From contig NC_082603.1 of assembly GCF_030936135.1 (NCBI RefSeq), forward strand, positions 29,389,236-29,453,235: a stretch of 64,000 nt of DNA. The letters are read 5' to 3'. Below, in pieces: positions 12,882 to 26,563 of the stretch. Position 1 is the stretch's first letter. Every line of letters begins with the position of its first letter. The position numbers were made by a program, and so were the translations under genes. The notes below the pieces were generated by a model. That model did no database searches and was not told where the DNA came from. It saw only the letters and a program-made list of their open reading frames with translations. This DNA is from Gavia stellata. Its lineage: Eukaryota > Chordata > Aves > Gaviiformes > Gaviidae.

Positions 12882-15800
12882 AACATGACTACCAGTATTA
12901 CCAATTTCCTGAGGCAAAGAAATATATCTATCCTAGCTAGATATATTCAATGTCTTAATTTGTACTAACAGAAGAACATGTTGTCAAGCTGCTATCACAA
13001 TTATGTGTCTCCTCCTGTTCATCAAGGAGTAACCACTGAGATAAATTTCAAAATAGTCCAACACATTTTTACTGTACTTTTCAAGCATGTCATACAAACA
13101 TTATGTATCAGCTGTGCTGGAAATTGAAGCGGTCTTTTAGACATGATGGATTGTTTCTCATTAGCATATCCTCAGGTCAGTAATCAAAATCAATCAACTT
13201 AAATCAAATTAGTTCTCCACGCGTTCAGTTAAAATGTATACCATATGCTGGCTGAAATGTATACCAAAGCAAGACTGTGCTGCTGTAGAAAGCTTCTTTC
13301 TGCAGCTACATCTAACAGCAACATTGGGTCAACTTCCATTAAAATACTAAAAAAAATAAATCTTTGAATAACTATTTCCAATCAGCCTTGCGTAGGTCCA
13401 AAGGATCTATTAACTGACCTGCTGAAATTGGTCATTAGTGACCCGTCACAATACATGCTGTCTCTGCTGGGTCCAATCAGGGGTTAAACACAAGAGTTTA
13501 CTCTCTGATCAAATAGGACCTTTGAGAAATCACAATTCACAAGGCGTATCCGGAGGCTCAGCTTCAGTAGCATTTGCAAGATTTATATGATGGTATTTAG
13601 AGTCATCAGTTACTCCACCTAGTTAAACATCTGGCTGCTGTCAAATTTTCAAGTTGTGCCAAGCTGGAATGCACCTGCTTACAATACCAACTACTTCTTA
13701 ACATCATTTGTATTACGAGAACGCTTAGGACCCTTCATCATGAAGGCACTGCAGAACGGTAACAGGCTGGCCGAGCAGCACCTCCTCCAGCCACTGCTGG
13801 AGGTACATCTGGCCAGGAGGACCAGCAGCGAGCGCTCACAGCCACGGGGCTGCAGGAACCACCACCCCAATCAGCACTACAGTTGCCTCCTCCCTACTAG
13901 GCCGTCTACCTTCCATTCATGGAAGACACTGGGCAGACAGCTCTTTGCAGATCCGCGTTTGTTTTTTACCCCACAATTTAGCTGCAGAATCAATATCAAG
14001 CTTAAGATTACACACCAGCAGTGTGCTCGCGCATCCTGAGGGACTAGGTGAGAGCCGAGCCACCCTATAGTCCAGTCAGTCCTCAGCCTCTCTACAATGG
14101 CTAACAAAACCAGCTGTAGTGGACTGTCTGAAGTTGGCTGGAAAGCGGGCATATAGCCCGTTTTTATATTAAACTCATTTCAGTTATTTTAATGGCCCCG
14201 TTCTAACTTGATTCCAAACAGCAGGAAACCTTTGCTTGCCTTTCCACTCTCCTTACTAGAAGCCCCAATTTGTACTCGATGAGACGACCGATCACTGTCA
14301 TATGTCTAACTAAATGTGTCAAGCAAACAGTATTATAAGAGATTCATAAATGCTAAACCTCTAAGAGGCTTAGGAATGAGAAACATAATCGAGTGTCACT
14401 GCCCAAGGCAGAAGAGTTGTTTAGGAATTCTGATAAGCACCAATTCAGCAGATATTCATTTTTATGCTAGTTAACCAGAAACAGGCAGCTTCAGAAAAGA
14501 GAAATGCTTCTCTGTCACTGTGCTCATTCACCGGTGTAGAGAAATCACCATGCCATCTCAGCTCAGCAGCTGAAGTGTTTCAGCACCTGGTCCTGAACAG
14601 TACAAGCTTCTGATCCAAACAGCGATCAGAAATGGATGTTTCTGGAGTAGATACAAAATTGCAGTGAAGTACAATTGTATAAAACTTTACCAACAGGGGA
14701 AACACACCTTCCTAACTTAGAAGCCAATCACCAATAAACCAGCTTGTGGTGGACATCCTTTTCAATACTGTTTCATGTATAACTGAAACCTCTCTTCCTC
14801 CCTTGCCTGTACAGACAAACATGCAGATTCAGACAAATTCTACAAGCTCTTTTTATGCCATGATGCTCTCAATTCAAAACTTTTTCTTAACCCTATAGGC
14901 GTAATTTAAAGGACATCACCTCTCACAGGTCCCTCCCTCACCGGTAAAACTCTATACCGTGACTACAAGATGCTCCCTGATCATTCTTGGTCGTAAGCCT
15001 TAGAAAGCCACTGTCATCACATACACCAGGTAAGTTATCTCATACCCCACTGGCTGATAAATTTTCAGTCAAATTATCTATCGTCACTGCCTGCCTCTCC
15101 CTTTCAATGGTAACCAAGGAGTTATGGCAGAAGGAGGACTGCAAATTGATGGGGTTTGGTCCCCCTCCCAGAAGGAGCCTGTGGCTGGAGACTGAGCCCT
15201 GGGATGGGCGAGCCCTGGTGTCCCCGCAGGTGGCAGCAGCGCCAGCTCCTGGGGCTGCTCTTCTTTGGTATTTCTGTTCACAGAACACTGTGGACAGGCT
15301 TCAAGAGCCAGAACGTCTTCCCGTGCACTCTTCTCAGCTTCAAAGCAAAAGTACATTTTGCACTGAGTAGCCAGCTAGACAGCCTCTCTTCATTACCTTC
15401 CTATTGAGGTCCTATTGGCTACCTGCAGGTAAATCCAGCCTGTATTTAATGTCTAAATTTATAGCCATAGTTCTTGTTTATTTTCATACTGGCCTTGACC
15501 GCAATATTTCATGCACAGGTACATGCTATGCCACTGATCTGTAAATTGAGTTCCCATAGAAATCTGCCGAAAGGTCGTCTTCACAGCATCAGAAAGGCAC
15601 CTGAGCACAGCAATACAGATGACCTGATGGAGGCATTCACTTTGCTGTCCTGATTTATTTAACCAGCAATCACATTACCTTGCTCCTTCAATACGTCTGG
15701 GCTCACTTCAGTTCACTTTGGTCTCTCTGAACTTGAGACTATTGCATCTGCTGCTGCAAGATGCTCTCCAAAATAGAGTTTGATTTTACAAAGGGCTGAA

Positions 15801-18121
15801 CATCTTCAACTCCTATTTCACCAGTGGAAACATAACCTTCAGTCAAAACACATCTAGACTCAGAGTGATTGCTGCAGCACTGTAAATTAACAATTAGATG
15901 CAGGCTTCCAGTGAACTGTCTGAATGGAGGTAGGATAAAGTAGTCAACAAGTGTATCAGTTATCTGTCAACTTTGAACTGCCAGATTTGTTAAAGTCAAA
16001 ACATGCATACACATAAAAGCATTCTACACTGATAAGCTAATAACAAATTCCTTCTTTGTGGTTTCCACAAGGAAAACATCCTTTTCCTTTAGTTACTTTT
16101 TGCACTCTTCTCACTGCACCTATAGGAAGTTCCAATAGCAACATCAAATCAATATGGGTATGCAATCTGCATGCATTTAGCTTCAAAAACAGTATTACTA
16201 ACTGCTTTCTAAAAGGTAAATGTTTCATGTTATCAAAATAATTCTTAAGGCATATTGACTTTCATGACTCCTTGCTACTTTCAAAATTCGGTTCTCTCCC
16301 ATAGACAATCAAGCAAAATCTCTCAAGAGGTTCATAGCCTTCTGTTCATTAAAAAAACCCATACTTTGCAATGCTACTTCGAAGGAAGAATTCTGCAAAA
16401 GTAGAGCTGGAAAACTGAATTGTATTACAAGTTGAAGAAGCAGAAAGCATGCTGCTATTCATTTTAGTCACTTCCAAGTAATTTCGTTTGAATCTGCTGA
16501 AGGCAAATTTCAATGTAAAGTATGAAAGCTCAAGATCATCTAGTTACTAAGATGAATGCCTGCTAAATCTTCATCTGGGACTATTGCCTTCATTTATAAA
16601 AACACAATTTCTGCTCCAACAACAGAATTAGCATAAACGCCCTTAGAGTCTTGCTCACAGGATCCACCAGCTATATCTGCTTTCTTATTTCAATCTGAGA
16701 TTGACGTCAGCAGCATTCACAACCTTTTGAGAACTCATTCTCCAGTTTCTACTTAATTTGATGTCTCAGAACATTTATATGACTCACAAAATTTGATATT
16801 CGAAGCTTCAGGGCACAAAGATGGAAAGAAATCCAAAGGGAAAAAAAGACTGTGTTTAATATAGTAAAATAATAGTAAAGAAAAAGAGCCAGATAAAATA
16901 CAGGCAGGTGCTATTTTTGGCAAGGGTTGTGCAGTAAAAGCAGCGCAATTTTCTCTTTCATTACTCCATAAAACAAAAGAAACACAATTTTCTGTTTCAT
17001 TCATTACTCATAGTGAATGAGGAGGTCAATTATATAAGCCATGTTAAATGTATATGATTTTGCAGCGATCTGCAAGAGTTGTGCAAAACTTTGGGACCAT
17101 CAAAGCAAAGAACCAAAGCATCAAGCCTCTCAACAGAGAACGCTTCTTTACACAGAACACACATATCCAACTCTGGGAGAACGCTCCTCTAGAGTCAGAA
17201 GTCCCTGCTGGAAACAGCTCCAAATTGCAAGTCCCAATTCAAAGTGCAATCTGTACTGTGCAGAAGTGCAAAACTTGAAAAGAGCTCATTTCTGAGGAGT
17301 AGGATGTAATCACATTTGCCAATACAGATTTCATTCTTGCAAACCCCTGTCCCTTCCTCTGCAGATACTCGGGTGCTCTACATCCTCTGGATGAAGGGAA
17401 GACCATGCCGATGGGGAGGTGCATCCCTGATTGCACCTCACAGGGAGACAATCTACTGCAGTGCTTCCACTCTCTCAGATGGTGGTCTCTAGTTCCAAGC
17501 CTGGGTCTGTGCAAGTCCACCTCTGGTAAAAAACAATCTCTCCTTTTCTGGAAAGGGAACACCAGTCATACGAATCCCTCAAGCCTTGACACGCTGTCAA
17601 ATTAACACGCTTATTGTTATTAAGCAAGAATTTAATAGATGAGATTTAAAATTAACATGTCTTGGGCATCTTTTCACTTCAAAAAATGGAGATCCAATGA
17701 GTCATGACTGAAAAAGTCTCCCTTTGAGAGACTATTTTGAACAAATACTTTATTGAGCAGACAGATTTTAGCAGAACATACATGACTCACCTGTGGCATG
17801 AGGGCAATTAAATCTTTAATTTTTTTTTATATCCATAAAATAAGTAGACAAAGTAGAAGTTAAAATCTGCTTCTCATATTTCCTAGTAACAGTTCCAGAG
17901 TAGTTAACAAATATGATAGCCTGGATTTACATTTTTTGTGAAGGAAGGTGAGAATATTAAGAAAAGAAATCAATGCTGCAATGATTCTCCGATATGCAGA
18001 CTATAGTTTAAAAAAATAAAAAGAAAACAAAAAAGAGGGTCACATTGCATGGATTCTGACATTATAACCAACAAAACAAATGCAACCTCTTCTCTGCCCT
18101 TGTATTAGGTGATAAAAAGCA
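12882..18121. other. Probable RAB3B intron 2, no gene seen
   Basis: AT-rich non-coding DNA. Two 127-codon plus-strand frames (13,656-14,039 and 14,987-15,370) have opposite-strand shadows and no recognised motif. A hairpin at 13,767-13,816 is listed separately. No tRNA, CR1 or recognisable exon was seen. Confidence 0.45.
13767..13816. repeat. Imperfect 50-base hairpin
   Basis: An outer 6-base arm CTGGCC (13,767-13,772) pairs with GGCCAG (13,811-13,816). An inner perfect 8-base arm CCTCCAGC (13,784-13,791) pairs with GCTGGAGG (13,796-13,803) around a CACT loop. The segment between outer and inner arms pairs poorly. It is too short and too interrupted to call a microRNA precursor. Confidence 0.4.
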
Positions 18122-18183
18122 GTTTGTTTTTTGGGGGTCTTTTGTTGTTTTGGGGTGGTTTTGTTTTTTGTGGTTTTTTTTTT
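18122..18183. repeat. T/G-rich low-complexity tract
   Basis: Sixty-two bases almost entirely T and G on the plus strand, with a GGGGG block and a GGGG block. It has the same orientation and style as the tracts at 9,187 and 12,739. Confidence 0.8.
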
Positions 18184-21100
18184 AAACTCTGGGGTTTTTT
18201 TAAATCATCAAACTGACAGCACTGACTCTCGCAGTTGTAGGCTAACATAGTATTATATGTTTGGAGGGCACATCCTCAGGCAGGATAAACAGCTGCCATT
18301 GCAAGAACTTGAAAATTCTGAAGATCCCATCTGGAGTAAAAGGGACGCATAGGTTTGATGCTTTCAGTACCAAAGCAAATAAACATCTTGTATGCAGTTA
18401 GTGGAAAATAAAGCTATTAGTTTCCTTCTGTTTAAGCACTTGGATTTTGTAAATGCTATGGCAGGTGACTACCTTGCCATCACTTAGCAACATCAGGTTT
18501 TGACTCGCAACTGGAGCTATTGTGCTTCCCGGTCTCCCAGCTGTGTGGAGAGGATTTCCACAGCCCATGCTGCAGATGGGAGAACTGCCACATGACTTCA
18601 AGCCAACAACGCAGTGATGCAAAGATGCTGTTGTGACTAAGTTACAGCCAGATTCTGCAAGTACCACTGAGTCGGGTAAAATTTCCCGTTAAAACAGTAA
18701 GTATCTGGAAAACCAAGACCATTTCCAGATTTAGGCGAGAGATTATTCAAATCACAGTTTTGCCATGACAATGGTGGGGATGATTTTTGCTGAATTTGTT
18801 CCCTTTAGATTTCTTGCAGTCTCTTGATAGAATAGTAAGTAGCCCCTATGCATAGTTACAGAATTTTAGCAGGAAATCTGAAATAATTTCAAACATGTCC
18901 AAGACTTCAGAATGACGGCCACAGCTTTGAACACGCTACTGTGGAGCAGGGCATACACAGCGCAGAGCAGTAGCAATTACATCACGGGGGCAGAACTTGA
19001 TGCAGATTCTTCCCTTGGAAGAGTTTGCTTTTCCCTAAGTAAATCATTAACCAGGAGAAGTGAAAGGAAATTACTAATTTTACATTTCCAATCCCTGAAG
19101 ACTCAGGAGGTATTAAGCAGTTCTCACAAATTTACCTCATTTAATATCTTTGCAGTAGTGACTTTTCCTGCATGCTATTTTCAAGATGAAGGGCATTCTT
19201 ATAAAAAAGGATAAGGAGCCTTAAACAGGTGTGGAGTTTCAGCTGTCGCATAATTATAGCGCAACAGTTGGAATGAGCATCAGTATAGAAATACTGTTCA
19301 TCTGGAACCCCGAGCTCCTATAATCAGCCAACCTATTCAAGTCCCTGCTTCACACCATGTCTCACACTTAGGAAAACAACCTAGGAAGGAGCATTGGTGA
19401 GGAAGGGTGTATAAAAACAGGCTGAAGAGCTTTGCCAAATGCATACATTCCTCGTCTCGGGAAGTGCAATGCCCAGACATCAACCACCTTGCAGGAAGGC
19501 TGGAATCCACATGGTGTTGGTGCAGACTGACACTTCTGTGACAGCAGTTCCATCCCTGCAGAGCCCAGCGCTCCTGGGCTTGCTGCTCGGGGCCACTCCT
19601 TGCTGCCTGCAAGCCAGCATTTATGAGCACGGCTTCTTTGGTGTTGCTTTCCACTGTAATTAATGGCACTGGGGTTTTTTTGGTTTTCATTTCATGGTCC
19701 CGCTTTGGTTCTACTCTACTTTTGTGCCAGTTTTCACTCTGCTCACTTGCTGGCTTTAGGGCACATCAGTGCTGCGCAGTGGAGTTGTCTACACAGGCCC
19801 TCACCTACCAGAGACAGAGCTAGCTCCAGAAGTGGAGATGGCACGGCTGCATCAGCACAAAGCTGTGCTTAAGCTAAATCAGGCTTGCTGCAAGCCCCTG
19901 CCATGCTGCACTAAGCACAACCTTCTTGCTTTCAGACAATGCATCTCCCCTCAGTGTTTTACTATACTGCTGAGCAGCTGGATGCACCAGGCCAGGTTAG
20001 TGCAGCATTAAACCCTATGTGTGATATAAGCCTGTCCTGCAGATCCTCCAAGTTTACACCAATGTAAGAGATTAGAATCACATCTAAAGACCCTCCCTAT
20101 TTTTCTGGTAACTGCTAGCACTGTGTCTGTGGGATTGGAGATGGGAGAAAAAACACTGTAAATCCAAATGCTCAATGGCATTTCAACTTCTATACCTTAA
20201 ATTGTCATTTAAGCTTCTCTCTCTCATGGCTGCACACATTCAGAACTTGCTCTCTGGCAATCATAAACAAGTTTCCACAGTATTGCAAGCAGCAATTTCT
20301 GAAATAGCACAACATTCCCAACAATGTGTGACAAGCCTTCAGCCTTGGGCACCTCAGAAATAAGATGGGAAGAAACTAGACACGTAGCAGGACTGAAACT
20401 GGCACTTTGTGTTCATCCCATTAGGAACTGGAACAAACCCTGCCATGCTGCATTGCAGTGGACATGCAGTTTGTAGTAATTAGGGTAACAGAAAGGAAGT
20501 TTAATCACCCCTTCCAACCCCTGAGTAGCACTATTCTTGTTTCCCTGTCCTCTGTTGCCCTCCATTTAGTCAGCTATACCTCTACAAAGGGAGCAGAGAG
20601 CAGGTATAAAAGAATTCCAGCTGAAGACGACTGTGTTTTACAGCAACACGGAACAAGAAGTGTTTACACCTGATGACAGCGGAAACAAATCCAGAGAGGG
20701 TTGATTCTGTCCACCTGTAATGTCCACCAAGTTGTCAAGCCATTACTTGACTACACACCCCAAATCACACTTAGCCTCAGTTAATCTCTGTGGGGCTGTC
20801 ACCATTCTTGTAGCTGAAGCTGATAACAACAACAGAAGTTATTGAGTGTCTCTTCGGAAACTGCACACACATACACATGAACATCGTGAGGTTTGATTTT
20901 CTTAACAGTTTTGGTAGTTCTACAACCCAGCAAGGGCTGAGAGAGGGTAGAAGAAGCATAAAGGTCAAGGTCCATCATCATTCCGCTCTTACGCAAGAGA
21001 GACTTCAAAAATGCATTCATTAATTAGCCTTGCTCAGCTGTAAATTTCCAGTGTTGTTATTCCATGCAATCAATTGATGCACCAGCGTGCTATATTATAG

Positions 21101-21247
21101 TCAGAATATTTCTTCTCTAAAAAGGAAACAAGTAAATTGACTTCCTCTCTTTTCCCCAGCTCTCTTGTTCACTCTTATGCATAACTCCATTATTTCAAAT
21201 TCTGTTACAACAGTACTCTGCGAGAGCTATCCTTACAGTTAATGCAA

Positions 21248-21271
21248 AAGTGTTTACAAAGGTAAACACTT
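21248..21271. promoter_or_regulatory. Perfect 10-base inverted repeat of forkhead motifs
   Basis: AAGTGTTTAC, a four-base AAAG spacer, then GTAAACACTT. Each arm contains the forkhead (FOX) core, TGTTTAC on one strand and GTAAACA on the other, so the site is a convergent FOX dimer-type palindrome. The sequence is directly visible; binding is inferred. Confidence 0.4.
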
Positions 21272-24200
21272 GATTTCACCAAGAGCAAGCCAGGGTGCAT
21301 AACACAGAGCCAAGAGAAAACTATAGGAAAAGTGGAATAGCCTTACAGAAATGTGTACAGCATGAGGCTAAAATGCACAGCAAGGAAGCAATTTAGCATT
21401 TGGTGGTAATTCCAATGGGAATTAATTTTTTAGCCTTTCAATAATGTAGGACAGTTTTAGAGTTTAAAAAAAAATCCAAAACACATTTGATGGGAGTTAT
21501 TTCTCTTTCTTCCCTTAAAAAAAAAGAAGAGAGACCTGCAGACCACTTGGTAAAGGACTTTGCATAGACTTATCAAAGCTGACTCACACCAGACTACCAC
21601 AATTTGGCACTCGGAGCACTTGTCTCCTTTCAGAACAGGGAAGGGCTCAGTGCCCGCTGGCAGTCAGCGGAGCAGGATGCAGTTACCATGGCACTCGAAC
21701 ACTCGGTAACTTCAGAACTGCCACAGCGTTATCACCAGTGTGGGGACCAAAGGAGAGGAAGCAGCAGGTGGATCTTTGAATAAGCGTATGCAAAAGCAAA
21801 AACTGCATTAGGGTGAACACCCTGCCTAGTAAAGATCCTTTGCACAGATCCCCTGTATGTTCTATTTTGTCGCTCTGGCTACAAGAAAAGCAGAGAGACA
21901 GTAACACCTGATAGACATCAGTAGCATATGTACACACACATATCTACACCCACTGCGCTCTCTCCATGACTTTACCCTCTAGCACTGGTACAGATGTCTG
22001 TATCAGTTTGTCAGAGCGACTAGCCAGCCAGAATCTGGCTGAGAAAATACCATCATTGAGCCTTCTTTAAGTAATACACAAAGTCTAATCATTTGAGTCT
22101 TACACCACATGAAGTTATTTCAGTTAATAAAGCACAGCAGCTCATAACATAGAGCATTTATCTGCTCTACTTACAGCTGCTCCCCCCAAGTTTCAAACAC
22201 TCTTGCCACCTTCTGTTTCAGTTTCTAACATAAATTAGTAGCAAAGCAGTGAGCATCTGATATATGATTAGCAAAGAAATGGATGTGAAGCAGACTTAGC
22301 AAAAGTAGAGGACTTTTCAAACAAGGTGAAAGTGCACAACAGAAGCACAGGATGCCATGTGTGAGCTAGGCAAAACCCTTGGGACCAGCAGCTCCATTTG
22401 GAATGAGGAACACCTCAGCAACACAGCAAAGCCTGGACTGTGACAGAAGCACAGAAGGATACACTAGGATGCCCAGGATGCACTTTCGGGCTACAGTGGC
22501 CCCTGACTATAAAATGCAAGGTGCTAAGCTGCTATTGAAAGATGTATCTATCCCCAAACAGGATTTATATGTTTCCCACTTTGCCACTCATTAATATTTG
22601 CTGGGCAGCCAGAACGGCTCACCAGAAATCTAGGTTGAGATCAGAGTGTCTCCTGGTAAACATTATGTTGTTCTGCAGATGGGAGAACCTAACCAGCAAG
22701 CCATAGGCCTCCCAGTTCTCCACACTGCAGAAGTGTGCCGCATTTTTGTTGTTTCTGGTGCTTCTCACCAGTGTTTCCTTCTGTCAGCACCATACGCGTC
22801 TGCAGAGTCCAGCGCTGCTGCCCTCTGACACAACTACACACAGCAGTTAGGTGAATCTCTGAGCACACTGTGGTTACACTGCAGCATCAGCACAATGTAA
22901 CTACAATTACCAGATAAGAGGTCATTTTGTTTATTAAAAGAAAAAAACCAAAACACAGACCATTTTATGTTGTGGCTAGGGAATAGAGTCACCATTTCCC
23001 CTGTGCTGGAAGGATCATCACTCATTCACCTTTCTTACAAATCAAAAGGTGCTTCAGACATCCTCATACGACCTTCCCTCCACATGACTTAAAATAGCCC
23101 TTCCCATACAGAAAATCAGTGCTCAACATCTGGGAGCTTAGTTCATGCTGTTTAATGAATCAGGATGACGTTAAATAGCTAGATAACAGAAAATAAATTA
23201 CAAAGTCCCCACTGCTAAACTCCTGGGTACTCCAGCTGTGCTACAGGCTACAATTTCTCACATCTGAAAAACAGTTTTTGTGGTCTTGGGTTCCTGTTTT
23301 TCTCTCTAAAACCAGCCATTCAGCCTGCTCATAAGTGTTGCATAAACATGACACTGCAGTAGACAACACAATGCATGAAAGTTAGAAATGTGAATGAGCT
23401 CAACAAAAAGTTGTATTTTCTTATTTGACCAAAAACTGATGACACAGTTTTAAGTACATGCTCACTGAGACAAATACTATGAGAACTCATAAATTCTACC
23501 CACTGTATTATCTCATAACTGATCACAGTGTAATCAAGCATATTTAAATATAGAATATACCTAGTCATTATGTAGAAGATAACACTATGAAAGAAAATCA
23601 TAGAAAGGGTGATTCTGATAAGAGAAGGACAACCGGAAAATGTTTTGAGGCACATGAGTCTAAGACCTTATGTAAAATGATTACTGGAAAGTACCAAAAT
23701 ATCTGTTCTGAATTTCTGCTGTAAAAAGCATTAAATGGAAAATGTCAGGAGGTCAGCAACCCATTTGTCCTTTCAAAGCTCAACTGCCTTACTACATCAG
23801 CTGAAGAATTCCCCGTGAAGTTTTCCAAGTACAGCTTTTCCCTATTGGGCAACTAGTTAACATTGTTCCGTTTGCTCTAGAAAAGGTCCAAACCTTTGAA
23901 CTATCAGCAGCTCTTAACTAACACAAATACACTCAACCCTGCACCTGGATACAGTCTGGTACCTCTGAATGCAATACTGTAACTTTATTCATTTTACTGT
24001 AATGCACCGAACAAGGGCAAATGCTCCATATGCCTAGTAACTCTGCAAAGATGGAGCATGAAAAGAGATACTACACCTTGCAGTGAGAGTAAATCCAGTA
24101 TTGTAAGCAGGAATAACTCCAGTGCTAACAGAGCTTAGAAGGAAATAGAATTTGGCCTTCACTGTAACGTAGAGTTATAATGAGATAACAATGGGATTGA

Positions 24201-26527
24201 GGCGATTAACTATAAACAGAAATAAACCTTCCATGTCAACTGTTTAACTGCAAATGCAGGAATGCCCTGCTCAGCAAGCCTGGGCTGTTAAATAAGTTCA
24301 ATAGCGAGTGGGATAAAAATAAAAACCTGAGTGGTTAGTTAAGTTCTTATTTCTCTCCCTTGTATCACTCTTGCAACTCTAATCTTAAAGACCATTCAGA
24401 GTGGCATGAGCAGCAAGTTCTTCCCAAAGCAAGAGTATTATTACTCGAGATACAACCAAGGCCTTGGAATTGAATTACAGACACTATTATTGTATATCTT
24501 CTCCAGTCAAATATTCTGCATTGTGTTTTAACATCAGTAGTGGTGCTTTACATCCACTTACCCTGATGATTTTCATTCCTGGGACCCAGTAAATCCTCAG
24601 TGCTGCAAATAAGATGTAATCCTTGCCTCTCTTACAAGGATCGACCTGTTCTTTCCACTATCATGCTTTTGTCCATTTTAGTCCTTTGTCTACAAACAGC
24701 AAATCAGAGAATTTCGCAAGAGCTGTGAATCTACTGAGCAGAATCAAGCCCATTAGATCTTTAGAGATATCCATTGCTTTTGCATCTGTATATTAAGTTA
24801 CAGAACTCTTACTATCTCTTTTTTTAGAAACAGGTTTTGTGCAAGCATTCAAGTTTAAATTCAGTGCTTATAAGGAACTTAGCAAAAACATGATGGGAAT
24901 GAGATGCCAGGGGAACAGATGATTGTCTCATCTGAAATGCATAATTAGCTTTTGGTTAAGTGTGCAATTAACATTAAAATTTACAATCAAGTGTGACGGT
25001 GTTCTAATTTTACCTCCTTTAAATGAAAGAATTAACTTAGTTACCAGTGTTACTACTTTGAATCCCTTCCCTATGAGGCAAACTGCACAGTAACATCCTG
25101 TCATCCAGGTGACAACCGATACAAAAAGCTTTTAAAAACACTATGTATTTGCCTTCTGGATGGCTACGCAGCCTGGGTTTTATTTTGGTTTACACTTTTT
25201 TTGTTTTGTAATGGTAACTGCCACTCAGCATAATTAGAAGTTGTTATATTTCTGTTTGTAAAGATCCTTCCCACAAAAAGAGAGTGATGTTCCTTTGCAC
25301 CCTCTTCCCAGCTGTGCCTGAAAGCTGTAATACGTGTTTCAGACATCCACTACAGCTAATCTCAGACCCCTACAGGTTTCAACAGTTAAGCCATGGAAAC
25401 ATTTTTGTTAATGGGAAAGAAAAAGCTATACTCATCCTAGCAGTTTAAATCTGATAAGCAGCACCTTAAAAGAAAAATCATACTGCAGTCTAAATATGCT
25501 GCCTCCATCTGAACATCACACCCTTTTTGCCTTTTATCCTGAAGTTAAATTTAACCACTACGTGCCTTTAAAAAAGGGGGTTGAAAGTAGTGTCAACTGT
25601 AATATCAGCTGCCAATCCCTGTATTTAATTATGTTTATTATTAATCACATATGTGCTTATAGTATGCGCAACAAAAATGAGGCTCCACTGTGCAGGGTGC
25701 TGTACAAAAGTATAATGAAAGTGTAATGAAATTCCTCACACAAAGCACATATAGTGTGGTGTGCAAAGTGTTGTAGTGTGCAAGTGTTTTCGGCTAAACA
25801 CTGCCAATGATTTTCCATCAGTAAACTTGTGCTACTATCCAAAGAGCTCATGGAATTAACCTAGACTGGGCCAGCGTGAAGGACCGGAGTTTGCTCCTCA
25901 GCAGTTAAACTCAATGCTGCGTTGCTGAAGAGTTCTGCCGTTATTACTACTTACCACCATTATTACTTACCACCAATAGACACACAAAGGCACAGAAGAA
26001 GGGAAAAAAAAAATATCTCACATTGTTCTCACCTAAAACCAGAATCACTTTTATTCATTCACCCTGCTTCCATCTGGATCTGGACAAAGTGGCCTTCTCT
26101 AGCTGCTAGGCAACCTGAACGCTGCATTGAGTATTAACTGTATGCATTTCCTGAGAACATAACAATGTTACCTTTGAGATTTATTTATAATAAAAAACCA
26201 TACCTAGCAGAAAATATAATAGCTTTCCTTCAGTAATCAGTAATTAGCAACTCTGGGAATACAAAACTGTTGGTCAAGAAAGAAATAATCCACATGTACA
26301 CCCCATGTGCAGAAAGATACTATAAATTGGCTCCTTACAAATATATCGTAAGGGAAATGCTTTATATGAAAGTATTATTACAGATGGCAGTGGCATAAAA
26401 AAATCTGAATCCAAGAATTACATTCATGTATATATGTAAATATATTATGTAGGTATTCTAGTAAGTAATATGTTTAAATTACCAAACTTCATCCAACCAC
26501 AGAATGAACTTTCTCAGTAAAGGACTG

Positions 26528-26563
26528 ATTCAATTCAATTTCAATTCAATTCAAATTCAATTT
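26528..26563. repeat. ATTCA-type microsatellite
   Basis: Imperfect tandem ATTCA units over 36 bases, with two single-base insertions. No gene context beyond the inferred intron. Confidence 0.85.

Noticed and set aside
12681-12917. Minus-strand frames rich in Lys, Pro, Thr and Asn
   Set aside because: They are direct translations of the T/G-rich low-complexity tract and have no independent support.
13656-14152. Overlapping 127-codon plus and 91-codon minus frames
   Set aside because: No known protein resemblance and no start or splice context; mutual shadows.
14987-15407. Overlapping plus and minus frames of 82-127 codons
   Set aside because: A locally GC-richer stretch with frames open on both strands; no motif recognised.
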